From a virus, in IMG/VR virus record IMGVR_UViG_3300015360_001306, positions 1 to 33,741 of that record: 33,741 nucleotides of DNA, one strand, 5' to 3'. Made by a program: the position numbers and the translations under genes. The notes under the pieces are model-generated. The model ran no database searches. It saw only the letters and a list, made by a program, of their open reading frames with translations, and was not told the origin of the DNA. Shown in pieces: positions 1 to 5,805 of the stretch (positions within the stretch are counted from its first letter, which is position 1; each line of letters begins with the position of its first letter).

Positions 1-389
1 ATTTAACGGCATGCGATTTATCGAGATGTGATTTCTCAGATAGTGATTTAAAATCTGCCAATTTAGTTGAAATTTTAGAGGATTTTACGGAAATCCTAAA
101 CGTAGCTCGAAACGAGGTACCGGATCTGTACTCGGCGCTAAAAAGTGGGCGAGTAGACGGATCGGTTTACAAAGGTGAATGCGCGTGTTTAGTCGGGACG
201 ATTGCGAATATTCGAGGTGAGTATTTTAAAAATCTGTCGATAGATCTAGAAGCCGACGAGGCTAGACCGGCAGAAAGATGGTTTTTAAATATTCGCGAAA
301 ACGACACCCCCGAAACTAATCAAGTTGTCGCGATCACGTGCGAGTGGATCGAGGAATGGGCGAGAAATAACTCTGTAGAATTGAACTAA
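1..389 (+). CDS. pentapeptide-repeat protein, C-terminal part (5' end outside window)
   Basis: This is the open 3' end of a gene whose start lies left of the window; the reading frame begins at base 3. The visible protein starts with the last pentapeptides (CDLSR, CDFSD, SDLKS, ANLVE). It then has the same C-terminal domain as the next three genes, with the blocks EILNVARNEV, YKGECACLVGTIANIRG, ARPAERWFLNIR and ITCEWIEEWA. Pentapeptide proteins form a right-handed square beta-helix, and some (Qnr, MfpA) mimic DNA and bind gyrase; whether this one does is unknown. The C-terminal domain has no function I can name. It is followed after 34 bases by the next family member, so it belongs to the same plus-strand operon. 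Confidence 0.85.
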   Translation, partial: LTACDLSRCDFSDSDLKSANLVEILEDFTEILNVARNEVPDLYSALKSGRVDGSVYKGECACLVGTIANIRGEYFKNLSIDLEADEARPAERWFLNIRENDTPETNQVVAITCEWIEEWARNNSVELN

Positions 390-423
390 CTAACCAACCA
401 ACTAATAAATAACAGGATATAAA

Positions 424-1314
424 ATGAGAAAACTAACACGAGAGCAGGTTCTCGAAACGCTAGAATCGAGCAAGGATTTTTCAAGGTGTGATTTATCGTA
501 CAGTAATTTAATTAGGTGCGATTTTTCAGGGTGTGATTTTTCGGGTAGCAATTTATCGTACAGTAATTTATCGATGTGCAATTTAACGGGGTACGATTTA
601 TCGGATAGCAATTTATCGGGCAGTAATTTATCGATGTGCAATTTAACGGGATGCGATTTGTCATACAGCGATTTTTCGGGCAGTAATTTATCGGGCAGTA
701 ATTTATCGCGGAGTAATTTATCGGATAGCAATTTATCGGGCAGTAATTTATCGAATAGCAAGTTACCGGATAGCAATTTCTCGGGCAGTAATTTATCGAT
801 GTGCAATTTAACGGGATGCAATTTAACGGGATGCGATTTTTCGGGCAGTAATTTATCGGGCAGTGATTTATCGCGGAGTAATTTAGGGTACAGTAATTTA
901 TCGCGTAGCAATTTAACAGGATGCGATTTAACGCGTAGTAATTTATGGGGCTGCAAGTTATCGGGATGCAATTTAAAATCTGCTAATTTAGTCGAAATTT
1001 TAGAGGATTTTACGAAAATCTTAAACGTAGCTCGAAACGAGGTACCGGATCTGTACTCGGCGCTAAAAAGTGGGCGAATAAACGGGACTCTATACGAGGG
1101 TGAATGTTCGTGTTTAGTCGGGACGATTGCGAATATTCGAGGTGAGTATTTTAAGAAACTGTCGATAAAACTAAAACCCAACGATACGAGACCGGCAGAA
1201 AGATGGTTTTTAAGGATTCGCGAAAACCAAACGCCGGAAACTAATCAAGTTAGCGCGATCACGTGCGAGTGGATCGAGGACTGGGCGAAAAATAACTCTA
1301 TAGAATTAAACTAA
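424..1314 (+). CDS. pentapeptide-repeat protein (copy 2 of the local family)
   Basis: The product has 296 residues. Residues 1-16 (MRKLTREQVLETLESS) look like a short helical cap. Residues 17-191 hold about 35 tandem pentapeptides of the form S/C-N/D-L/F-S/T-x (SNLSG, CNLTG, SNLSM), enough for roughly nine coils of a right-handed beta-helix. Residues 192-296 are the conserved C-terminal domain (EDFTKILNVARNEVPDLYSALKSGR, then GECSCLVGTIA, RPAERWFLRIR, CEWIEDWA). The ATG at 424 follows the Shine-Dalgarno cassette aacaggatataaa. Leucine is almost always TTA within the repeats, so the DNA is a 15-bp tandem array. Anti-gyrase, DNA-mimic or anti-defence roles are possible by family analogy only. 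Confidence 0.88.
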   Translation: MRKLTREQVLETLESSKDFSRCDLSYSNLIRCDFSGCDFSGSNLSYSNLSMCNLTGYDLSDSNLSGSNLSMCNLTGCDLSYSDFSGSNLSGSNLSRSNLSDSNLSGSNLSNSKLPDSNFSGSNLSMCNLTGCNLTGCDFSGSNLSGSDLSRSNLGYSNLSRSNLTGCDLTRSNLWGCKLSGCNLKSANLVEILEDFTKILNVARNEVPDLYSALKSGRINGTLYEGECSCLVGTIANIRGEYFKKLSIKLKPNDTRPAERWFLRIRENQTPETNQVSAITCEWIEDWAKNNSIELN

Positions 1315-1334
1315 GTAACTAAACAGGATATAAA

Positions 1335-2255
1335 ATGAAAAAACTAACACGAGAGCAGGTTCTCGAAAAGCTAAAATCGAGCAGGGATTTATCGGATAGT
1401 GATTTTTCAGGGTGCGATTTATCAGGGTGTAATTTTTCAGAGTGTTATTTAATCGGCAGTAATTTATCGCACCGTGATTTATCAGGGTGTAATTTTTCAG
1501 GGTCCAATTTATCGGATAGCAATTTATCCGGTAGTAATTTATCCGGTAGTAATTTATCCGGTAGTGATTTAATTAGGTGTGATTTTTCAGGGTGTAATTT
1601 ATCGGATAGTGATTTTTCAGGGTGCGATTTATCAGGGTGTAATTTTTCAGAGTGTTATTTAATCGGCAGTAATTTATCGGATAGCGATTTATCGGATAGC
1701 AATTTTTCAGGTAGTGATTTTTCAGGGTGTAATTTAACAGATAGTGATTTGTCGGACTGTACTTTATCGAGGTGCGATTTATCAGGTAGTAATTTATCGT
1801 ACAGTAATTTATCGGGTAGTAATTTGTCGCACTGTGATTTGTCGGACTGTGATTTGTCGGACAGTAATTTAACGGGATGCGAGTTTTCGCGGAGTGATTT
1901 ATCGGGTAGCGATTTAAAATCTGCCAATTTAGTTGAAATTTTAGAGGATTTTACGGAAATCCTAAACGTAGCTCGAAACGAGGTCGAACGGTTATACTCG
2001 GCGCTAAAAAAGGGTCGCATAGACGGAAATCTATACGAGGGTGAATGTGCCTGTTTAGTCGGGACAATCGCGAAGATTCGAGGTCAGAATTTTAGGAATC
2101 TGTCGATAAAACTAAAACCCAACGAGGCTAGACCGGCAGAAAGATGGTTTTTAAATATTAGAAAACACAACACTCCAGAAAATAGCCAATTTAGCGCGAT
2201 CACGTGCGAGTGGATCGAGGAATGGGCGAGAAATAACTCTGTAGAATTAAACTAA
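1335..2255 (+). CDS. pentapeptide-repeat protein (copy 3)
   Basis: The product has 306 residues with the same plan as its neighbours: a helical cap (MKKLTREQVLEKLKSS), about 37 pentapeptides (residues 17-201), and the shared C-terminal domain (VARNEVERLYSALKKGR, GECACLVGTIA, RPAERWFLNIR, CEWIEEWA). It contains an exact 83-bp internal repeat offset by 210 bp, which is 14 pentapeptides, so the helix was recently lengthened or rebuilt by in-register recombination. The start follows the aaacaggatataaa cassette, 20 bases after the stop of the previous gene. The cap and C-terminal domain are much closer between copies than the repeat order is. That fits selection on the ends and free drift in helix length. 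Confidence 0.88.
   Translation: MKKLTREQVLEKLKSSRDLSDSDFSGCDLSGCNFSECYLIGSNLSHRDLSGCNFSGSNLSDSNLSGSNLSGSNLSGSDLIRCDFSGCNLSDSDFSGCDLSGCNFSECYLIGSNLSDSDLSDSNFSGSDFSGCNLTDSDLSDCTLSRCDLSGSNLSYSNLSGSNLSHCDLSDCDLSDSNLTGCEFSRSDLSGSDLKSANLVEILEDFTEILNVARNEVERLYSALKKGRIDGNLYEGECACLVGTIAKIRGQNFRNLSIKLKPNEARPAERWFLNIRKHNTPENSQFSAITCEWIEEWARNNSVELN
1387..1679 (+). repeat. exact 83-bp direct repeat inside a pentapeptide gene (1387-1469 and 1597-1679)
   Basis: Bases 1387-1469 and 1597-1679 are identical by eye. The offset is 210 bp, an exact multiple of the 15-bp pentapeptide unit, so the reading frame and the helix register are both kept. The bases just outside the copies differ (g/a on the left, c/g on the right). 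This is what a recent duplication or conversion within the array would leave. Confidence 0.85.
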
Positions 2256-2282
2256 ATAACTAATAAATAAACAGGATACAAA

Positions 2283-3038
2283 ATGAGAAGACTGACAGAA
2301 AACGATATTCTCGAAGCGCTAAAATCGAACCGTGATTTATCGCACTGTCATTTATCGCACTGTGATTTATCGAGGTGCAATTTAACGGCATGCGATTTGT
2401 CCGGTAGTACTTTATGGAAGTGTAATTTATCGGGCAGTAATTTAGCAGGGTGTAATTTATATAATAGTGATTTCTCGGGTAGTAATTTTTCGGGTAGTGA
2501 TTTCTCGGGTAGTAATTTATCGTACAGTAATTTATCGGACTGTGATTTGTCGGACTGTGATTTGTCGGACTGTGATTTATCGTACAGTAATTTATCGAGG
2601 TGCAATTTATCGTACAGTAATTTATCGAGGTGCAATTTAACGGGATGCGATTTGTCCGGTAGTACTTTATGGAAGTGTAATTTATCGGACTGTGATTTAA
2701 AATCTGCCAATTTAGTTGAAATTTTAGAGGATTTTACGGAAATCCTAAACGTAGCTCGAAACGAGGTACCGGATCTGTACTCGGCGCTAGAAAGTGGGCG
2801 AATAAACGGAAATCTATACGAGGGAGAGTGCGCGTGTTTAGTCGGGACGATTGCGATTATTCGACGTGAGGATTTTAGGAAACTGTCGATAGATCTAGAA
2901 CCCGACGATACGAGGCCGGCAGAAAAATGGTTCTTGAATATTCGCAAGAACGACACTCCAGAAAATAGCCAAGTTAACGCGATCACGTGCGAGTGGATCG
3001 AGGAATGGGCGAAAAATAACTCTGTAGAATTAAACTAA
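2283..3038 (+). CDS. pentapeptide-repeat protein (copy 4, short helix)
   Basis: The product has 251 residues. After the cap MRRLTENDILEALKSN come only about 26 pentapeptides (residues 17-146), nine to eleven fewer than in the two upstream copies, then the shared C-terminal domain (EILNVARNEVPDLYSALESGR, GECACLVGTIAIIR, RPAEKWFLNIR, CEWIEEWA). The units STLWK-CNLS occur twice, showing another internal duplication. Some positions deviate from the core pattern (STLWK, CHLSH) but keep a hydrophobic centre. The start follows aaacaggatacaaa, 27 bases after the previous stop. It is the last pentapeptide gene of the series. Function is unknown beyond the fold. Confidence 0.87.
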   Translation: MRRLTENDILEALKSNRDLSHCHLSHCDLSRCNLTACDLSGSTLWKCNLSGSNLAGCNLYNSDFSGSNFSGSDFSGSNLSYSNLSDCDLSDCDLSDCDLSYSNLSRCNLSYSNLSRCNLTGCDLSGSTLWKCNLSDCDLKSANLVEILEDFTEILNVARNEVPDLYSALESGRINGNLYEGECACLVGTIAIIRREDFRKLSIDLEPDDTRPAEKWFLNIRKNDTPENSQVNAITCEWIEEWAKNNSVELN

Positions 3039-3062
3039 ATAAATAAATAAACAGGATACAAA

Positions 3063-3299
3063 ATGAAACGAAGATTCTGCTTGTTCCACAGTGTGCAAAA
3101 CTTAGCTTATACAAACGGCAAACTCGTGGGTCAAATATTGGTTACGGACGAGGCTACCAGTGAGGTTCTAGTATTATGCCGATTTAAAACCGATGAGGCG
3201 CTTTTTGATTTTGAATTCCCACACTACTACTACCCGAGCCAAATTTATCAGGGAATTAACGAGGCGATTGTAGCGGAATTCAACCAAACAACTAACTAA
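3063..3299 (+). CDS. small hypothetical protein in the pentapeptide operon
   Basis: The product has 78 residues and I do not recognise it. It looks like a small soluble alpha/beta protein: a beta-rich first half (RRFCLFHSVQNLAYTNGKLV, then QILVTDEA), a run of three tyrosines at HYYYPSQIY, and a C-terminal helix. There is no signal peptide or membrane segment. It uses the same Shine-Dalgarno cassette (aaacaggatacaaaATG) as the pentapeptide genes and starts 25 bases after the last of them. It is therefore almost certainly co-transcribed and was probably amplified or shuffled with the same 5' module. Confidence 0.7.
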   Translation: MKRRFCLFHSVQNLAYTNGKLVGQILVTDEATSEVLVLCRFKTDEALFDFEFPHYYYPSQIYQGINEAIVAEFNQTTN

Positions 3300-3319
3300 A
3301 TAAATAAACAGGATACAAA

Positions 3320-3505
3320 ATGAAATTATTAGCTAAACGACAGCGCGTAGCTGCACGAATCACTCAAGAAACTCAGCGCCAACTACACGCTCTAGGGGAT
3401 AAATGGGGCGAATCGGCGAGTGAGGTGGTATCTAGATCGTTAGCGGAGGCGTATCTGATCCATTGCGAGGATTTAGTTAAGCGCCAACGGCTTCTTAAAC
3501 ACTAA
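3320..3505 (+). CDS. small ribbon-helix-helix-like DNA-binding protein
   Basis: The product has 61 residues. It has a basic N-terminus and a possible beta-strand (RVAARI), then two helices (residues about 14-28 and 33-48), in the order strand-helix-helix expected of CopG/Arc-type regulators. The segment GESASEVVSRSLAEAYL resembles the second helix of that fold. It is the last plus-strand gene here and ends six bases before the stop of the converging gene at 3512. Its start carries the same aaacaggatacaaa cassette as the upstream genes. By its position it could autoregulate the pentapeptide operon, perhaps at the 19-bp palindrome near 33436, but that is inference from gene size and context only. 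Confidence 0.6.
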   Translation: MKLLAKRQRVAARITQETQRQLHALGDKWGESASEVVSRSLAEAYLIHCEDLVKRQRLLKH

Positions 3506-3511
3506 TTATTT

Positions 3512-3946
3512 TTAACGTTCGGTGTTAGCGTCGTTTGGATCTGGCAGTAAACCACAGCGCTGGAATTCCTGCTCAATCTCGTGCCTCACTTTATACACGT
3601 ACCGTTTTGCCGTTTTATCTGATTTCCCGATAGCAATCGCTATTGCGTCGAAACCTAGTTGGTGCTCTCGAGGAAACAGATATCTAGCGGAAAACGCCCT
3701 AACTTGCTGCGACTCGGCTCCGAGGTAGTTTAAAAGTGTTGTAAGACGCCTACAGATAAATGACCACAGCGCATTCCTGTCTGTGAGAGTAGCGACCACA
3801 TCGCCCTGAGCGCCTCTGATCTCTAAATCCCAGGTTTCGGGAACTGAAACAGAATCAATCTCGAACATATTTTTCGCAATATACCGCCCTGGTTTACAGT
3901 AGGTATAGTACGCGAGAATTTGATCTACAGTTTCAAATCGCGGCAT
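3512..3946 (-). CDS. helix-turn-helix protein, candidate late transcription regulator
   Basis: The product has 144 residues. The C-terminal half (about residues 85-135: FDAIAIAIGKSDKTAKRYVYKVRHEIEQEF) reads like a sigma region 4 or ArpU/RinA-type helix-turn-helix, with AIAIAIGKSDKTAKRYV as the turn and recognition helix. The N-terminal half is unrecognised. It is the last gene of the leftward early operon, the usual place for a late activator or antiterminator, but no close family can be named. The ATG at 3946 lacks a Shine-Dalgarno site. The bases before it are the T-run of a strong terminator, so expression probably depends on readthrough or a separate start signal. Confidence 0.65.
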   Translation of the reverse strand: MPRFETVDQILAYYTYCKPGRYIAKNMFEIDSVSVPETWDLEIRGAQGDVVATLTDRNALWSFICRRLTTLLNYLGAESQQVRAFSARYLFPREHQLGFDAIAIAIGKSDKTAKRYVYKVRHEIEQEFQRCGLLPDPNDANTER

Positions 3947-3954
3947 AAGCGAAC

Positions 3955-3989
3955 AAAAAAAGAGCGGTTAGTGCAACCTAATCCGCTCT
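3955..3989 (-). terminator. strong intrinsic terminator just upstream of the 3512-3946 gene
   Basis: On the minus strand the stem AGAGCGG/CCGCTCT is extended by TTAG/CTAA with a one-base bulge. The loop is GTTGCA and seven Ts follow. It sits only eight bases before the ATG at 3946 and downstream of the rest of the early leftward operon. It therefore either ends that operon, with the last gene reached by antitermination, or ends a short separate RNA starting near 4040. Confidence 0.85.
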
Positions 3990-4040
3990 CAGAGGAGGTG
4001 ATCCCTACTAGATTTTCCGTTCAACGAATGCCGGGAACAA
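3955..4040 (-). ncRNA. candidate ~85-nt small RNA with a 16S rRNA 3'-end (anti-Shine-Dalgarno) match
   Basis: A TATAAT box on the minus strand (4052 to 4047) would start a transcript near 4040, and the terminator at 3955-3989 would end it, giving about 85 nt. The RNA would contain GGATCACCTCCT (4005 down to 3994), identical to the last bases of bacterial 16S rRNA including the anti-Shine-Dalgarno. It lies just 5' of the terminator hairpin, in single-stranded context. No good -35 box is visible; a 19-bp palindrome takes its place. No protein-coding frame of note runs through it. That the RNA exists is inference from promoter, terminator and match; the match itself is read directly. Confidence 0.45.
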
Positions 4041-4046
4041 TCTGTA

Positions 4047-4070
4047 ATTATAATTGTATCAAATACAATT
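4047..4070 (-). promoter_or_regulatory. 19-bp perfect palindrome abutting a TATAAT box
   Basis: AATTGTATCAAATACAATT (4052-4070) has 8-bp arms and a 3-base spacer. A perfect -10 box, TATAAT, occupies 4052-4047 on the minus strand and overlaps the palindrome by one base. The palindrome covers the -35/spacer region where an activator or repressor would bind. No consensus -35 hexamer lies 16-18 bases upstream, which suits an activator-dependent promoter. Confidence 0.55.
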
Positions 4071-4072
4071 CG

Positions 4073-4096
4073 GCCCACAAGACGGGCACTTTTTTT
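4073..4096 (+). terminator. possible plus-strand terminator closing the pentapeptide operon
   Basis: GCCC (4073-4076) and GGGC (4084-4087) form a short GC stem with a 7-base loop, followed by AC and eight Ts. The stem is only 4 bp, so the call is weak. No better plus-strand terminator lies after the stop at 3505. If real, the operon's mRNA would run antisense through the whole 3512-3946 gene and the small RNA candidate. Confidence 0.3.
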
Positions 4097-4521
4097 TATT
4101 TTTTACAGCGCTTGTGCGCCCTATATAATTTCCTATCACTAGGTTTTTTTGACAACTCCTCAGTCACGTAATCCTGCACGGCCTCCATTAAACCAGGTAC
4201 ATCCTCGGTCAACATAGAACAATCGTGTGAAAAAATGCCTTCGTATCCCTCTAGCTCAAACAGGTAACTTAAAGCGTCGTCCACCATTCTGGAGCGCTGC
4301 ATTTTTTCATTACTATCGATAGTAGTTTTACTATACTCCGAACCGCTCAATTTATAAGTCAGCAACCCGCCGACTAAAATATCAGCAACGGCTCTTTCAA
4401 TTATTGCCGCCCACAGCTGTTTTTCACCGCCTAAAAATTCCGGCATAACCTCTGAAAAATCCGAGTCTAACGTATAGTGTTGGTCTTGGGCTTCCGTTCC
4501 CAATGTGCTGTAGTCCGTCAC
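4096..4521 (-). CDS. hypothetical protein, coupled to the VRR-NUC gene
   Basis: The product has 141 residues, acidic in its N-terminal half and basic at the end (DRKLYRAHKRCKK). I do not recognise it. No membrane segment is clear, though VADILVGGLLTY is a short hydrophobic stretch. It starts with GTG at 4521, overlapping the TGA of the nuclease gene in GTGA, so translation is coupled. The partnership with a nuclease in an early operon suggests a DNA-metabolism role, but nothing in the sequence proves it. Confidence 0.65.
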   Translation of the reverse strand: MTDYSTLGTEAQDQHYTLDSDFSEVMPEFLGGEKQLWAAIIERAVADILVGGLLTYKLSGSEYSKTTIDSNEKMQRSRMVDDALSYLFELEGYEGIFSHDCSMLTEDVPGLMEAVQDYVTEELSKKPSDRKLYRAHKRCKK

Positions 4522-4931
4522 AATTTTGCCTTTGATTTACTTAATAAGGTGCTTAAATACTGCTCTGTGAGATCGATTGCTTCTGTGCCGGAAAAACAGA
4601 CAGCCGTTCGATATCCAGCGGCCGATAAATTGCTCAATACTCTAAGCTGGTCGGGAGAGGGTTTATTTCCCTGGCGCTTCATTTCAATGAAAAAACCGTG
4701 GTACGGGTGGACCGGTATAGCTACTAGTATATCGGGCACTCCTGAACGAAGCCCCTCGGATAGATAGTATTTCAGCGCGCCGTAGGTACGTTTGCCGGCA
4801 TTCGGAACTGAAAAAATATTAGTGGCGAGAATAGGGTAATTGCCGGACCGAACATTAACCCAGTCGAAGAACAACGATTGCTCCTCGTGCTCGCTCGGAA
4901 TGAGTGTTTTTAATTTTAAACTCCTAGCCAT
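4518..4931 (-). CDS. VRR-NUC domain nuclease
   Basis: From the ATG at 4931 the product has 137 residues, beginning MARSLKLKTLIPSEHEEQ. It shows the order of conserved pieces of the VRR-NUC branch of the PD-(D/E)xK nucleases: SEHEEQSLFFDW near the N-terminus, GVPDILVAIP with the first metal-binding Asp, FFIEMKRQG as the E-x-K strand, then SPDQLRVLSNLSAAGY. Stand-alone phage VRR-NUC proteins of this size act on branched or structured DNA, as Holliday-junction or flap-type nucleases. This one sits with Bet and the replication protein in the same operon. A TTG start at 4982 would add 17 basic residues, but neither start has a clear Shine-Dalgarno, and MAR...PSEHEEQ is the usual family beginning. 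Confidence 0.85.
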   Translation of the reverse strand: MARSLKLKTLIPSEHEEQSLFFDWVNVRSGNYPILATNIFSVPNAGKRTYGALKYYLSEGLRSGVPDILVAIPVHPYHGFFIEMKRQGNKPSPDQLRVLSNLSAAGYRTAVCFSGTEAIDLTEQYLSTLLSKSKAKL

Positions 4932-5066
4932 CGCCCGGTGTCTTTTAATTTTTGATTTTTTAAGGCGATTGCCCGCCCCCAAACGAGATTAATCACACAC
5001 TCGATAAACTGCTCAAATAGTGAACGCCTAAATACACTTGCGTGTTTTTTTAACCTAAAAATCATT

Positions 5067-5390
5067 TTACGTAATAACCCTATCTAGTAAATTAACACCG
5101 AACGGTGCCGGTTTTTTCGAGTAATCCTCCGGTCGTTTGTGAGTTTTTACGAGCGCGATTGCTTTTTCGAAACCGTCTTTTTCCCACTTCGATTGCTCTA
5201 TTTTGCGCTCAATCTCCTTTATCTTGTCCTGCCAACCCTTCACTTCTTGATCGTAAAATTCTAGCTGTTGCGCCATCAAATCTTCGTTCATTTTGTTATC
5301 GCCTTTTATATGTTTTTTACGGTTATTTTCTTCTAGGTCACTTTTATGAATTCCGGTTGCTCTAAACTTTGCTACCACGGCGCTCCCCAT
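5067..5390 (-). CDS. small coiled-coil protein
   Basis: The product has 107 residues. Residues about 42-80 (QQLEFYDQEVKGWQDKIKEIERKIEQSKWEKDGFEKAIAL) form a charged heptad-type coiled coil. The first 33 residues are basic and probably disordered. The ATG at 5390 has GGAGC nine bases upstream. An internal ATG (Met34, MNEDLMAQQ) has its own AAAGGCG site and would give a pure coiled-coil product, so two forms are possible. No enzyme motif is visible and the function is unknown. The 84 bases between this gene and the nuclease hold no convincing ORF or strong signal, only a weak ACAC-TTGC-GTGT hairpin before a T-run. Confidence 0.65.
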   Translation of the reverse strand: MGSAVVAKFRATGIHKSDLEENNRKKHIKGDNKMNEDLMAQQLEFYDQEVKGWQDKIKEIERKIEQSKWEKDGFEKAIALVKTHKRPEDYSKKPAPFGVNLLDRVIT

Positions 5391-5415
5391 TTTGTTTGCT
5401 CCTATGCGAATTGCG

Positions 5416-5649
5416 TTATGCTTCTTCGATATTAGCCAGGTACGCAGCTAATAGAGCAGCGTCGGACTTTTTCTGTTTTGTAAGAAACTTAACCGGGTTT
5501 TTACGCTCAGCAACATCGGCGTGAAACTCAACTGATAGTTCTGGCGCGACTTTTGCCATCAGCTTTAAAATAGCTGTTGTCAGCGAATACACGTAACACT
5601 CTAATATTTCAACTTTTTGTTCTAAATCGTTTGAACTGATCATTGTCAT
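5416..5649 (-). CDS. small hypothetical protein
   Basis: The product has 77 residues. The N-terminal half (SSNDLEQKVEILECYVYSLTTAILKLMAKV) is predicted amphipathic helix, and the C-terminal part (KSDAALLAAYLANIEEA) is another helix. It is small, soluble and alpha-helical, with no recognised family. Two ATGs lie six bases apart (MTMISS), neither with a good Shine-Dalgarno. It lies within the leftward early operon, 25 bases upstream of the coiled-coil gene. Confidence 0.6.
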   Translation of the reverse strand: MTMISSNDLEQKVEILECYVYSLTTAILKLMAKVAPELSVEFHADVAERKNPVKFLTKQKKSDAALLAAYLANIEEA

Positions 5650-5673
5650 TTTTATTTTTTATTACTCGCGTTA

Positions 5674-5784
5674 TTACCCTGCTAATACAAAGAAATGCTC
5701 CATATAGTAGACGAATGCCCAGATCAGGACGCCGAACAGAAGCAAAAAACATACGTGGTTAATCGTGATCGTTGCGCTGGTCAT
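5674..5784 (-). CDS. 36-residue single-span membrane protein
   Basis: This short ORF reads MTSATITINHV, then a continuous hydrophobic span (residues about 11-27, CFLLLFGVLIWAFVYYM), then EHFFVLAG. The ATG at 5784 follows ACAGGAAATT, a good Shine-Dalgarno site at normal spacing. It fits exactly into the otherwise empty gap between its neighbours. Small single-pass proteins in phage early operons often modify the host membrane or block superinfection, but the role here is unknown. Confidence 0.6.
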   Translation of the reverse strand: MTSATITINHVCFLLLFGVLIWAFVYYMEHFFVLAG

Positions 5785-5805
5785 AATTTCCTGTCGGGTT
5801 TTTCT

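Noticed and set aside
424-1000. Regular short repeats considered as a CRISPR-like array
   Set aside because: The repeat period is 15 bp, there are no spacers, and the pattern is fully explained by coding for pentapeptides.
402-1181. Long minus-strand ORF antisense to a pentapeptide gene (similar ones at 1655-2020 and 2348-2986)
   Set aside because: It is made only of KLLPDKLL-type echoes of the 15-bp repeat; a repeat with no stop in one antisense frame gives a long open frame automatically. No start signal and no family.
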